A stretch of DNA of 64,000 nt from FEN-33 sp963768775 (lineage in GTDB: Archaea > Thermoplasmatota > Thermoplasmata > Methanomassiliicoccales > UBA472): the NCBI GenBank assembly GCA_963768775.1, contig CAVYIY010000006.1, positions 62,001-126,000 on the forward strand, read 5' to 3'. The position numbers and the translations under genes were made by a program. This document shows positions 8,142-17,233 of this stretch, one piece after another; position 1 is the first letter of the stretch, and each line of letters opens with the position of its first letter. The notes beneath the pieces are model-generated. The model made no database searches. It worked only from the letters and a program-made list of their open reading frames with translations, and had not been told where the DNA came from.

Positions 8142-9185
8142 TTACTTCTTCCTCCGCAAGAAGAGCAGGACCACTGCCAACACCAAAGCGATTGCGACTA
8201 CGGCCACGATTATTGATAACCAATCATTGCCTCCACCGACCATGTCATGGAAGACCGTGATCTCTGGATCGCTCTTTATTGATAGGGTGTCTTTGTAGAT
8301 GAGACCCGGAAATCCGTGGGTGACGTTAGAAAACCGGCCAAATTCTATCTTTGAATAACCGATGGACCCGGAGGACCCGCTCGCATTGAGCACCGAGAAA
8401 TCGTCATTCATAGTAAATTTTGATAGTGTTAGGGGGGTCCCGTTCTCCAGCGTCAGGTTGTATTCCAGGCTGGTATTAGTATGACCTGTGGGGGTCATTG
8501 CATTCTCCTGGGTGCCAACCATCATACCATAATGGATCTCAACGGCATATTGCTCACCGGCATCGAGCTCAAGATCGTTCGATGGGTTGATCAACGTGAC
8601 ATTGCGGAGATCGAATAGCGCCTCCACCTTGACGCTCGTCTCGTTCCATCCGCAGACGAAATGATGGCACAACGTCAGGTCGAAAGTCGAGTTGATAGAG
8701 GTGCCGGGATAGATGTTGATGTTCTCGTAGGTGATATTGCACCAGAACGTGGGCACTGCACCGATATATTGGATGGGCGTGTGCGTCAGTATGAAATCGT
8801 CACAGCTTCTTAAAGGCGCTATTATGGTCTGATTCCCCACTTTGAACGTCACGTACATCATCATGAATTGGGCCATGTATTGTGTATTATTACCGATGTA
8901 ATAATTGATGTCGAAGGTGTAATCCGCATTGAGGGTACCGTTCTGGATCATCTTCCTGGCCCCCAGGTCCGTATGAACGCCCCCGTGATCGATGGCAAGG
9001 GCCCATTGCTCGTTTAGCTTCATTCCATAGGCATCGATGGGCAAGTCATAAATGTGAATTTCGTGAATATCGGGCTTGGGTACCAGTTCCTCGGCTTGGG
9101 CGGAGGGGAGGAGGCCGACGCCTCCGAGAAGCGTTAAACTGACAACTAAAAGAACGAGGATCGATGTCAGGACCGGAGCTCTCAT
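8142..9185 (-). CDS. Secreted, membrane-anchored surface protein
   Basis: A 347-residue protein with a clear N-terminal signal sequence (residues 1-32, hydrophobic core VLTSILVLLVVSLTLLGGV, likely cut near AQA) and a C-terminal membrane helix (SIIVAVVAIALVLAVVLLF) followed by RRKK. The roughly 285-residue body between them is outside the cell, has many N-glycosylation sequons (NGT, NNT, NQT, NIT, NST, NVT) and looks beta-rich. No enzymatic motif is seen. The start at 9185 is preferred because the signal peptide begins there; the frame is open to 9356 but that extension is not signal-like. It is a single gene upstream of repeat-rich DNA. Confidence 0.75.
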   Translation of the reverse strand: MRAPVLTSILVLLVVSLTLLGGVGLLPSAQAEELVPKPDIHEIHIYDLPIDAYGMKLNEQWALAIDHGGVHTDLGARKMIQNGTLNADYTFDINYYIGNNTQYMAQFMMMYVTFKVGNQTIIAPLRSCDDFILTHTPIQYIGAVPTFWCNITYENINIYPGTSINSTFDLTLCHHFVCGWNETSVKVEALFDLRNVTLINPSNDLELDAGEQYAVEIHYGMMVGTQENAMTPTGHTNTSLEYNLTLENGTPLTLSKFTMNDDFSVLNASGSSGSIGYSKIEFGRFSNVTHGFPGLIYKDTLSIKSDPEITVFHDMVGGGNDWLSIIVAVVAIALVLAVVLLFLRRKK

Positions 9186-9749
9186 CGAATAAACAAGGTT
9201 GATTTGTGGTATTAACTCTCTCTTGCAGTTTTTTCTCCGATGCTCATATTGGTATAATGAGAGCCAGAGAGATTCTTGGCTACCATGCCAACATTGAAGT
9301 TTGGATATGTCGGGTAGATATGCTAGAAGAAAGAAGGAGGTAAAGGGTTGGCTCATCTCTCATAGTCCGAACCTTACTGCATATCGACCCTTGGTGAACT
9401 CGCATGTCGTCCGAAGGCAAGGGCGGGGTTCGAGGCGACTCAGAGTTAGGACAAGAAGTGTCTAACTCGCAGAGCCAGAGAATGAGAAAGTTAGATGAGT
9501 TAGAAGAGTTAGAGAGAAAGAAACGAAGGGGTTTCGTCTATCTGTCATACCCTCGGCAAGGACAGCCTTGTTCCCGACGATGGAAACTTTCAGGGGATAG
9601 CCAGTCGGATTGGTGGGTTGAAATCCCGGTCGGTCCACCTTTCCCCTTGCCGATCACCTGAGTTTTCTATAGTGTCATGCCATAGCACGCCAGGGGGACA
9701 AAATGCGTAGTTGTACTATACCCCCGACCTGTGGTGCGGGGAGTGAAAT
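9186..9749. other. Gene-free stretch before repeat copy B
   Basis: An 85-codon rightward frame at 9404-9661 has biased, low-complexity sequence (repeated gttagatgagttag-like units) and no recognisable domain, so it is not called a gene. A ccgaacctt box near 9367 and another ccgaacctc near 8092 resemble the first box of the dispersed repeat. The stretch just before copy B (ggtgcggggagtgaaatttgaacctc), read in reverse, has a T-arm-like ggttcaaat, but it does not fold as a tRNA. Confidence 0.4.
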
Positions 9750-9890
9750 TTGAACCTCGACATTTTATTTTATTAGGACAAAAAAAAGAAAAGGGAAAAG
9801 TTTCGCCGTTCGAAGGCAAAGTTTATATTTTCGAATTTAATTGAAACCAAAAATTATTAATCTGGACGAACATGACTTTTCCAGCGAGAA
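9750..9890 (+). repeat. Dispersed repeat, copy B, upstream of heliorhodopsin
   Basis: Starts with tgaacctcgacattttatt, continues with an A-rich block into gtttcgccgttcgaaggc, then atttaattgaaaccaaaaat and tattaatctggacgaacatg. It matches copy A in the first half and copy C in the shared aattgaaaccaaaaattatt block. It ends about 90 bases before the heliorhodopsin start. Confidence 0.75.
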
Positions 9891-9980
9891 TGTTTCACTT
9901 TATTGATCTGCGCATTGAAAACGGAGCGTTGAAGAAGCTGAAATTGTTTGGGTATGAGTTATTATATATCTAATCGATAA

Positions 9981-10766
9981 ATGATAATCGATAATGTGTT
10001 TCCCAGCGACGAGAAGAAGTTCAAAGGGCTAAGAACCTTCAATGCTGTTATGTCAGCTGTCCATCTTGCACAGGGACTACTCATCCTCGCCTTATCAACC
10101 AGCTTTGCCCTGCCCGTGATGGCTTCATTCCTCCATTACAATCCTCTGACGCAGCATCTTGATTCCCAGCTCAGCACGCTTTTCACGCTACCTATCGCTC
10201 CGTTGATCGCGCTATTCCTGTTCACCTCAGCCTTTGACCACTTTCTGTTGGCAGGACCGTCTTACGGCTGGTATGTCAGGAATCTAAAGGAGCACATCAA
10301 TAAGGCTCGCTGGTTTGAGTACGCGTTCTCCTCCTCAGTGATGATCGTAATCATATCGATGTTGGTGGGAATATACGACATTGTCGCCCTCCTCGCCCTC
10401 TTCGGCCTCAATGCATGCATGAACCTATTCGGATTGCTGATGGAGACTTATAACCAGAAAAGGAAGAAGGTTGCCTGGTCCCCATTCATATTCGGCACAT
10501 TCGCCGGATTGATCCCCTGGGTCGGCATCTCTGTCTATCTCGCCGGAGCAGGGCAGTATGGGAACGTACCCAGCTTCGTGTATTGGATCTTCTTGACAAT
10601 CGCGATAACCTTCTTCTCATTCGCGTTTAACATGATATTGCAGTATCGCGCGAAGGGGAGATGGGCCGACTACCTGTTCGGTGAGAAAGTTTACATCATA
10701 CTGAGCCTGGTGGCCAAGACGGCATTGGCCTGGCAGGTATTCGCTGGAACGCTGAGGCCATTGTGA
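9981..10766 (+). CDS. Heliorhodopsin
   Basis: A 261-residue seven-helix retinal protein of the heliorhodopsin family. The Schiff-base lysine is K246 in LSLVAKTALAWQVFAGTL, and the counterion glutamate is E113 in ARWFEYAFSSS. The two cavity histidines known from characterised heliorhodopsins correspond to H28 (AVHLAQG) and H87 (FDHFLLA). The conserved GLNACMNLFGLLME, FVYWIF and MILQYRAKGRWADYLFGEKVY segments are present. The family is inverted relative to type-1 rhodopsins (N-terminus inside) and does not pump ions. Its roles are debated (signalling, regulation of partner enzymes, some transport). No retinal-synthesis or opsin-partner gene is in the window. The gene stands alone between two direct repeats. 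An AT-rich ttattatatatc lies just upstream; it is close for a TATA box, so the start could be leaderless. Confidence 0.96.
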   Translation: MIIDNVFPSDEKKFKGLRTFNAVMSAVHLAQGLLILALSTSFALPVMASFLHYNPLTQHLDSQLSTLFTLPIAPLIALFLFTSAFDHFLLAGPSYGWYVRNLKEHINKARWFEYAFSSSVMIVIISMLVGIYDIVALLALFGLNACMNLFGLLMETYNQKRKKVAWSPFIFGTFAGLIPWVGISVYLAGAGQYGNVPSFVYWIFLTIAITFFSFAFNMILQYRAKGRWADYLFGEKVYIILSLVAKTALAWQVFAGTLRPL

Positions 10767-10850
10767 ATTCGATATCATAATTGGACAAGGATCGTGGTGA
10801 GACAATGCCTGATATTTTTGGGCGTCCCTTTCCAAATTACTATAAATTGG

Positions 10851-10874
10851 ACTCAAAAATGATTGTTTTTGAGT
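10851..10874. terminator. Inverted repeat after heliorhodopsin
   Basis: The sequence actcaaaaa, a six-base spacer, then tttttgagt forms a perfect 9-base hairpin 85 bases past the heliorhodopsin stop. The T-rich right arm would make it a plausible transcription stop. It is AT-rich, so stability is modest. Confidence 0.45.
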
Positions 10875-10894
10875 TATCAAATAGTAAATCGACG

Positions 10895-11065
10895 GTGAAT
10901 TTGATAGCATAAAAACGGGGAAAAGGCTCACTTTCTAAGGGCCTCGATGTAAAAATAATTTAATTGAAACCAAAAATTATTAATCTAGATGAGCATGGAT
11001 TCGCTTTCCCGGCGGAAACATTCCCTGAGATCATTCCTGTTATGCTCAAATCGGAGTGAGAGCAT
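10895..11065 (+). repeat. Dispersed repeat, copy C, downstream of heliorhodopsin
   Basis: Shares ggggaaaaggct, taatttaattgaaaccaaaa, attattaatctagatgagca, gatcattcctgttatgctca and ggagtgagagcat with copy A in the same order and orientation. Together with copy B it forms a direct repeat around the heliorhodopsin gene, roughly 1.0 kb apart. Confidence 0.75.
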
Positions 11066-11170
11066 ACGAGATTTATGATTCCTTTCTGATCCGTGACCGT
11101 TCGAGGAAGATCGATTTCACGGATGAACCGGCTTGCGCGCCGGGTTGTCATCGATTATGCGAGTGCTGGT

Positions 11171-12607
11171 CTATGCAGGTGCCAGTAATTTGGAATAGGC
11201 CGCCTTGAGTTTCTTGCTCTCGCTGTTGCCCCTCTTCTCCGCGGCGAGCGAAGCTGACCGGGCATTGCGCAGCTGTTCCCTTACCGCTGAGGGCGCAGTC
11301 CCGCCATATGACTTCCTCCGCTCGACACAGCTTTGGACCGACAGCACCTTGAAGGCATCCTTATGGATGACTTTGGAGAATCCGCGCATCTCCTTGAGCG
11401 TCAGATCCTGAAGGCCGACGTTCTTATCGATGGCGTAGCGTACCACCTTCCCGGTGATCTCGTGGGCGTGCCTGAAGGGAATCCCCTTCACCACCAGGTA
11501 ATCGGCCAGCTCTGTGGCATTGAGGTAGCCTTTCACACATGCTGCCAGCATGCGATCGGTATCGTACTTCGACGTCGAGATCATCGACGCCGTAATCGTC
11601 AGGCAGGAGGTGAGCGTGTCGGCGATCGCGAATACGCGCGCCTTGTCCTCCTGGAGGTCGCGGTTGTAGGAAAGCGGCAGCGCCTTGAGCATCGCCAGCA
11701 AAGCCGTCAGCTCGCCCAGGGCGATACTGGACCGGCCGCGTACCAGCTCGGCGACGTCCGGGTTCTTCTTCTGCGGCATGATCGAGCTGCCAGTGGCGAA
11801 GGCATCGCTGACCTCCACGAAGCCGAACTCCGGGGAGGACCAGAGGACGATCTCTTCGCACAGGGAGCTCAGATGCATCATGCACATCGTGGCGATGAAG
11901 CCGTACTCGGCGGCGAAATCGCGGTCGCTGACCCCGTCCATCGAGTTCTCGCAGGGCGCCTTGAAGCCAAGGGACTTCGCCACGTATATCCGGTCGATGG
12001 GAAAGGTCGTTCCCGCCAGGGCGGCGCTGCCCAGGGGGCATATGTTCAACCGCTGGTACGAATCGAGGCAGCGCTCCAAATCGCGTTGCAGGCGCGCTAC
12101 GTGGGCCAGCAGGTGATGGGCCAGCGTGACCGGCTGAGCATGCTGCATGTGAGTGAACCCGGGAACGATGGTGTCGAAGTGCTCTTCCGCCTTGGCGATC
12201 AGCATCTTCTGCAGGTTGGCGATCAAGGAGCACGTCTCCAGCGTGTAATCGCGAAGGAACATGCGGAAATCTGTAGCTACTTGGTCGTTGCGCGAACGGG
12301 CGGTGTGCAGCCTCGCCCCGGCCTCGCCGATGCGCTCGGTGAGGCGGAACTCCACGTTGGTATGTACGTCCTCCAGCTTGTCCGAGAAGCGGAAATCCCC
12401 GGTCTCCAGCTCCTCCATCAGGTCGTGCAGGCCGTGGACCATGGTCTGCACCTCTGACCGGGGAAGGATCCCCTGCTTTGCCAGCATGCGGGCATGCGCT
12501 ATCGACCCGACGATGTCGTACCATGCCAATCGGCGGTCGACTGACAGGGAGGAGCTGAAAGCCAGCGTCTGATCACTTGCGATTTCCTTGAACCTTCCTG
12601 ACCACAT
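11171..12607 (-). CDS. argH: Argininosuccinate lyase
   Basis: Last enzyme of arginine synthesis: splits argininosuccinate into arginine and fumarate. About 478 residues, normal for the family. The fumarase/aspartase signature GSSIMPQKKNPD is present, as are the substrate-binding DVHTNVEFRL and TARSRNDQVATD and the conserved FTHMQHAQPVTLAHH. The gene overlaps the end of argG by about 35 bases, implying coupling. The ATG at 12607 gives the usual MWSGRFKE start; a TTG at 12622 with a G-rich upstream sequence is an alternative. Transcribed leftward with argG, away from the argCJBD genes. Confidence 0.96.
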   Translation of the reverse strand: MWSGRFKEIASDQTLAFSSSLSVDRRLAWYDIVGSIAHARMLAKQGILPRSEVQTMVHGLHDLMEELETGDFRFSDKLEDVHTNVEFRLTERIGEAGARLHTARSRNDQVATDFRMFLRDYTLETCSLIANLQKMLIAKAEEHFDTIVPGFTHMQHAQPVTLAHHLLAHVARLQRDLERCLDSYQRLNICPLGSAALAGTTFPIDRIYVAKSLGFKAPCENSMDGVSDRDFAAEYGFIATMCMMHLSSLCEEIVLWSSPEFGFVEVSDAFATGSSIMPQKKNPDVAELVRGRSSIALGELTALLAMLKALPLSYNRDLQEDKARVFAIADTLTSCLTITASMISTSKYDTDRMLAACVKGYLNATELADYLVVKGIPFRHAHEITGKVVRYAIDKNVGLQDLTLKEMRGFSKVIHKDAFKVLSVQSCVERRKSYGGTAPSAVREQLRNARSASLAAEKRGNSESKKLKAAYSKLLAPA

Positions 12608-13844
12608 TACCCGATTGCTCAACCTTCCCCACCTTGCCTTTGTGCGCCGCCGCGACGGTCTTCAATGGCAAACCCCACACATAAATGAAACCCTCGGCGC
12701 AGCTATGATCGAACTGATCCCCCTGCGCGTAGGTCGCGAGACCGGTGTCGTACATCGAATATATCGATTTGCGTCCCACCACTTGAGCGGTGCCCTTGAG
12801 CAGCCGCACCCGGACGGTGCCGGTGACGTATTCCTGGGTCTTGTCCACGAAAGCGTCCAAGGATTCCTTCAGCGTGCTGAACCAGAGTCCATCGTAGGCG
12901 AGCTCGCCGTACTTCTGGTCGACCTCGGCCTTGTACTTGATCACATCCTTGGGCAGAACCAACTTCTCTAGGTCCTTATGCGCGTTGATGAGGACCGTTG
13001 CCGCAGGGCATTCGTAGTTCTCCCTTGACTTGATGCCGACCAATCGGTCCTCGATGTGATCGATCCTTCCGACCCCGTTCCTACCGGCGATGGCATTCAG
13101 CTTCGTTACGAGCTCGACCCCGCTCATCTTCTTTCCGTCCAACGACTTCGGGATGCCTTGCACGAAGTCGATCTCCACATACTCTGGCTTGTTCGGCGCA
13201 GCCGCAGCGGAGACGGTCCATTCGAAGGCTTCCTCAGGCGGTTCCTGGTACGAATCCTCAAGGATGCCGCATTCGATGCTCCTGCCCCACAGGTTCTCGT
13301 CGGTGGAGTAGGGACTTTCCTTCTTCACCGTAATCGGGATCTTGTTCACCCGGGCGTATTCGATCTCGTCCTCCCGGGTCATGACCCATTCGCGCATCGG
13401 CGCAATGATGCCCATTTCCGGCGCGAGGGCGCCGATGGACACATCGAAGCGGACCTGATCGTTTCCCTTGGCAGTGCAGCCGTGAGCGATAAAGGAGGCG
13501 CCCTCCTTCTTGGCCACCTCTACCAATTTCTTGACGATCAAGGGGCGGGCGATGGAGGTGCAGACCGGGTACGAGCCCTCGTACATCGCGTTCGCCTTCA
13601 AGGAAGGGAAGATGTAATCGGCCACGAACTCCGCCTTGGCGTCTATCGCATAGGCGCTGATGGCGCCGATCTTCTTCGCCCGGTCGATGGCCTCCTTCAT
13701 ATTCCCTGGTTGGCCAACGTCCACGCCTACGGCGATCACGTCGACATTGTGCTTTTCTTGCAGCCAACGGATCGCAACGGAAGTGTCAAGGCCACCGGAA
13801 TATGCGAGCACCACTTTCTTGCGCTCAGACTTGCTGGGTTTCAT
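12573..13844 (-). CDS. argG: Argininosuccinate synthase
   Basis: Joins citrulline and aspartate with ATP to make argininosuccinate. The PP-loop LAYSGGLDTSVAIRWL lies near residues 12-27, followed by the family segments EGSYPVCTSIARPLIVK, HGCTAKGNDQVRFD and PYSTDENLWGRSIECG. Length is 423 residues from the ATG at 13844; an upstream open extension to 13952 has no similarity and is left out. First gene of the leftward argG-argH pair. It shares a 260-base divergent promoter region with argC, so the two arms of the pathway may be controlled together. Confidence 0.96.
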   Translation of the reverse strand: MKPSKSERKKVVLAYSGGLDTSVAIRWLQEKHNVDVIAVGVDVGQPGNMKEAIDRAKKIGAISAYAIDAKAEFVADYIFPSLKANAMYEGSYPVCTSIARPLIVKKLVEVAKKEGASFIAHGCTAKGNDQVRFDVSIGALAPEMGIIAPMREWVMTREDEIEYARVNKIPITVKKESPYSTDENLWGRSIECGILEDSYQEPPEEAFEWTVSAAAAPNKPEYVEIDFVQGIPKSLDGKKMSGVELVTKLNAIAGRNGVGRIDHIEDRLVGIKSRENYECPAATVLINAHKDLEKLVLPKDVIKYKAEVDQKYGELAYDGLWFSTLKESLDAFVDKTQEYVTGTVRVRLLKGTAQVVGRKSIYSMYDTGLATYAQGDQFDHSCAEGFIYVWGLPLKTVAAAHKGKVGKVEQSGNVVRKVQGNRK

Positions 13845-14003
13845 TGGAATCTGCGCTGGTACTTGAGATACGTTATTAAGGATTGCTGATACAAAAGCGA
13901 CATCGCCGATGCGCGCTAGTCTTCTTTGGGACATGCTCAGCCAGGCTCGCATCGTCCTCTCGAAAACACCCCTTCCTTCAAATGTCTAGTTTCGGTCATC
14001 ACG

Positions 14004-14012
14004 TTTTATATA
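14004..14012 (+). promoter_or_regulatory. TATA box in the argG/argC divergent promoter region
   Basis: The sequence ttttatata lies about 92 bases before the argC ATG in the 260-base space between the divergent argG and argC genes. It reads acceptably as a TATA box in both directions. No clear operator repeat was found next to it. Confidence 0.45.
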
Positions 14013-14104
14013 CGCACCCATAATCAGCGGGAATCAAGTTTCCATCGATATAGGGAGAGCGTGAGCGTTTTCCTGCCCCATGGAAAGGCAAGAGGAAAGG
14101 ACAA

Positions 14105-15124
14105 ATGGTTAAAGCGGCCATCATCGGCGGTTCCGGTTATACTGGTGGAGAGCTAGCCAGGTTGTTATGCCGCCACCCCAAGATCACTTTGGAGGCGATG
14201 ACCTCGCGTCGCCTGGCAGGGACCAAGGTCGCCGATGAGCATGGCTATCTGGAGGGTTTCGTCGACCTGAGGTATGAGCCGACGATCGACAGCAAAGAGG
14301 AATATGACATCGTCTTCGTCGCCGCACCCCATGGGGCGTCGATGGAGATCGTCCCCTCCCTGCTCGAAAGGGGCATGAAGGTCGTCGACCTCAGCGGCGA
14401 TTACCGGCTGCCGGACGCGAAGGTCTACTCTAAATGGTATGGATTAGAGCATAAAGACGTCAAGAACCTGGGCATCTCCGCCTATGGCATCCCCGAGCTG
14501 TTCCGGGAAAAGATCGCCCAGGCGATGCTCGTAGCCAACCCGGGATGCTATCCGACCTGCACCTGCCTCGGCCTGGCGCCGCTCTTCTCGAACGACGCGG
14601 TCGAGGCAAGGGTCATCGTCGACGCCAAGTCCGGGACTTCGGGCGCAGGCATGGAACCGACCAAGATGACCCACCATCCCACCTGCGGCACTCAGATCAT
14701 CCCCTATAAGGTCGGAACGCATCGCCACTCCCCGGAGATACAGATGGCCTTGGAGAAGGTGGCCGGTTCTCCGATCGAGGTGATCTTCACGCCGCACCTG
14801 ATGCCGATCGTGCGGGGGATGCTCTGCACCAGCTACGTCCAGCTCAAGAAGGGGATGGACAAGGCGTCGCTGTTCAAGCTTTACTCTAATTTCTATTCGG
14901 GCGAGAGATTCGTGCGCATGGTCAGCTCGCCATCGATCTCTTCGGTGGTCGGCTCCAACTTCTGCGAGGTCGGGCTCGAATTGGCTGGCTCGAACACCAT
15001 CGTGGCGATGAGCACTTTGGATAATTTGGTGAAGGGCGCGAGCGGGCAGGCGATACAGAACGCCAACATCATGCTGGGCTTGCCAGAGACAGCGGGATTG
15101 GACTTCCCGGGATTGGGGGTGTGA
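14105..15124 (+). CDS. argC: N-acetyl-gamma-glutamyl-phosphate reductase
   Basis: Reduces N-acetylglutamyl-5-phosphate to the semialdehyde with NADPH. The nucleotide-binding GGSGYTGGELARLL is at residues 8-21, and the active-site cysteine is C148 in VANPGCYPT. The catalytic histidine region YKVGTHRHSPEI is present. Length 339 is normal. An aggaaagg sequence just before the ATG supports the start. It leads the rightward operon argC-argJ-argB-argD, and its stop overlaps a possible GTG start of argJ. Confidence 0.95.
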   Translation: MVKAAIIGGSGYTGGELARLLCRHPKITLEAMTSRRLAGTKVADEHGYLEGFVDLRYEPTIDSKEEYDIVFVAAPHGASMEIVPSLLERGMKVVDLSGDYRLPDAKVYSKWYGLEHKDVKNLGISAYGIPELFREKIAQAMLVANPGCYPTCTCLGLAPLFSNDAVEARVIVDAKSGTSGAGMEPTKMTHHPTCGTQIIPYKVGTHRHSPEIQMALEKVAGSPIEVIFTPHLMPIVRGMLCTSYVQLKKGMDKASLFKLYSNFYSGERFVRMVSSPSISSVVGSNFCEVGLELAGSNTIVAMSTLDNLVKGASGQAIQNANIMLGLPETAGLDFPGLGV

Positions 15125-15126
15125 GG

Positions 15127-16350
15127 ATGAAAGCGATCGAAGGGGGGATAACGTCCCCGTTGGGATGGAAGGCGACCGGTGTGCGCTCTGGCATCAAGAA
15201 GGACAGATTGGACCTGGCGGTCCTTTACTCGGAAGCTCCGGCGCGTACCGCTTTGGCCTATACGCAGAACAAGGCTAGGGCGGCGCCGATCGAGGTGATG
15301 ATGCGAGATGACCCCCAGACGCTCAGGGCATTCGTCATCAATTCGGGGAATGCGAACGCGCTGACCGGCCCCCAGGGCATGCAAGACGCCGAGACGATGC
15401 GCTCCCTCACGGCCCAGCTGCTCAACCTCAAGCCTATCGATGTGGGGGTCGCCTCCACTGGGGTCATCGGCCGCTACCTACCGATGGACATGGTGACCAA
15501 GGGGATCGCAGACGCGGTCAAGCAGCTGGAACGGGGCAGCGAGGCGAACATCGCGGCGGCCAAGGCGATAATGACCACCGACACGAAGATGAAGACCGTT
15601 GCATGCCAGATCACGTTGAAGGATGGCACGCTGGCGACGATCGGTGGGATCGCCAAAGGTTCGGGCATGATTTCTCCGGCGATGAAGGTGCTGCATGCCA
15701 CTACCTTGAGCTTCGTCACCACCGATGCGCGCCTGGACAAACCCATCGGCGCGAAATGGCAGACGGTCATGGATTCCAGTTTCAATGTGATCAACGTCGA
15801 CGGCGACCAGAGCACCAATGACATCTCTGCCTTCATGGCGAACGGCGCGGCCAGCGGAATGCCAGCGGATGACCAGCCCGAGTTCTGGGAGGCGGTCATG
15901 TGGGTGGCGAAGTCCTTGGCCAAGGCGGTGGTCGTCGACGGAGAAGGCGCCACCAAGCTGGTCGAGGTCCACGTAACTGGCGCGAAGGACGACAACGAAG
16001 CGAGAGTGGCGGCGCGCTCTATCGTCGCCTCCAACCTGGTCAAGGCGGCAATATTCGGGGCCGACCCGAACTTCGGTCGTATCCTCGCCGCCTTAGGCAA
16101 TTCGGGGAGCGAGTTCGACATCTCCAAGGTGCGCCTGCGCCTGACGAACGGGAAGACGGTGGCGCTCTTCGGGAACGGTGTCCCGCTCATCACCCCCGGC
16201 TCGACGGAGGAGCAGGTGGCCAGCGCCATACTGCACGAGAAGCGCATGGTGGTGGAGCTCGACCTGGGGATAGGCAACGGCGCAGGCGAGGCCTGGGGCT
16301 GCGACCTGAGCTACGAATACGTCAAGATCAACGCCTCGTACACAACCTGA
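15127..16350 (+). CDS. argJ: Glutamate N-acetyltransferase (ornithine acetyltransferase)
   Basis: Moves the acetyl group from N-acetylornithine to glutamate, making the acetylated arginine pathway cyclic. The self-cleavage site is visible as A-T in VLHATTLSFVTTDA (A191/T192 from the ATG), preceded by GIAKGSGMISPAM. Cleavage there gives alpha and beta chains, with Thr as nucleophile. About 407 residues. The ATG at 15127 has a ggggtgtgagg sequence before it; a GTG two codons upstream overlapping the argC stop is equally possible. No argA- or argE-like gene is seen here, so whether the enzyme is mono- or bifunctional is open. Confidence 0.94.
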   Translation: MKAIEGGITSPLGWKATGVRSGIKKDRLDLAVLYSEAPARTALAYTQNKARAAPIEVMMRDDPQTLRAFVINSGNANALTGPQGMQDAETMRSLTAQLLNLKPIDVGVASTGVIGRYLPMDMVTKGIADAVKQLERGSEANIAAAKAIMTTDTKMKTVACQITLKDGTLATIGGIAKGSGMISPAMKVLHATTLSFVTTDARLDKPIGAKWQTVMDSSFNVINVDGDQSTNDISAFMANGAASGMPADDQPEFWEAVMWVAKSLAKAVVVDGEGATKLVEVHVTGAKDDNEARVAARSIVASNLVKAAIFGADPNFGRILAALGNSGSEFDISKVRLRLTNGKTVALFGNGVPLITPGSTEEQVASAILHEKRMVVELDLGIGNGAGEAWGCDLSYEYVKINASYTT

Positions 16351-16359
16351 GGGCAGGAA

Positions 16360-17229
16360 ATGGCAGGCAATGATAAGCAGCGCTATCCCTTCGCATCGAA
16401 GCTGCGCGGCAAGAAGGTAGTCGTCAAGTTCGGGGGCAGCTCGGTCAGCGGCGCGGAAGAGCTGGACCAGTTCGCGCTCGACATATCAGTCTTGGTATCG
16501 CTTGGCATCAAGCCGATCATTGTCCATGGCGGTGGGCCGGAGATTAACGACGAACTCAAGCGCCGCCGGCTGGAAGTGAAGAAGGTCTCCGGTTTGCGAA
16601 TCACCGACGATGCTACCCTTGCCGTCGCCGCCGATGTCCTGGGCGGCGTCAATCAGCAGATAGTGGAGGCGCTGAAGCGAGCGGGGCTGAAGGCGGTGGG
16701 CATGGCCGGTGGGGAATGCGAGACCGTGAGATGCAAGAAGATTGCGCCTGCCATTGCGAATGACGAGAACGGGAAGGAGACATCGGTCGACTTGGGCAAC
16801 GTCGGCGAGATAACGAAAGTCGATCCATCGAGGCTGAACCTGCTCGCCGCCTCCGGATTCGTTCCCGTAATCTATCCCATTTGCTCGACGGGTAATGGCA
16901 AGATCTTGAATGTCAATGCGGACACCATGGCCGCCCACATCGCCGCGGCGGTCCACTCTTCGGACCTGGTACTGGTGACGGACGTCCCGGGCATAATGAG
17001 GGACTTCGGCAAGGAGGAGACGATCATCCGGCACGCGACGGTCGACGAGGTCGACGCCCTGATCGATGCAGGCGTCGTCAGCGGCGGCATGATCCCGAAG
17101 GTGGAGGCATGCAAGGTCGCGGTCAGAGGCGGGGTGAGCAAGGTGCATATGGTCTGCGGCCGGGACAAGAGCGCGATCGTCGATGCTCTCTTATCCGATG
17201 AGGAGCATGGCACCGTCATCACGAGGTAG
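16360..17229 (+). CDS. argB: Acetylglutamate kinase
   Basis: Phosphorylates N-acetylglutamate with ATP. The amino-acid kinase motifs are clear: KFGGSS at residues 23-28, VHGGGPEIN for the glycine-rich substrate loop, LNVNADTMAAHIA, and LVLVTDVPGIM. Length 289 is usual. It starts 9 bases after argJ and ends 4 bases before argD, inside one operon. An N-terminal extension of about 20 residues before the kinase core is present, as in arginine-sensitive enzymes, but feedback inhibition cannot be decided from sequence alone. Confidence 0.95.
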   Translation: MAGNDKQRYPFASKLRGKKVVVKFGGSSVSGAEELDQFALDISVLVSLGIKPIIVHGGGPEINDELKRRRLEVKKVSGLRITDDATLAVAADVLGGVNQQIVEALKRAGLKAVGMAGGECETVRCKKIAPAIANDENGKETSVDLGNVGEITKVDPSRLNLLAASGFVPVIYPICSTGNGKILNVNADTMAAHIAAAVHSSDLVLVTDVPGIMRDFGKEETIIRHATVDEVDALIDAGVVSGGMIPKVEACKVAVRGGVSKVHMVCGRDKSAIVDALLSDEEHGTVITR

Positions 17230-17233
17230 AAGC

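Noticed and set aside
9404..9661. 85-codon rightward frame
   Set aside because: Low-complexity repeats of gttaga units and no family resemblance; probably non-coding.
9720..9762. tRNA-like 3' end on the minus strand next to repeat copy B
   Set aside because: It has a ggttcaaat T-loop-like string, but the T-stem does not pair and no acceptor or anticodon arm follows.
11333..12457. 374-codon rightward frame
   Set aside because: It is the antisense of argH, whose frame carries all family motifs; long shadows are expected in GC-rich genes.
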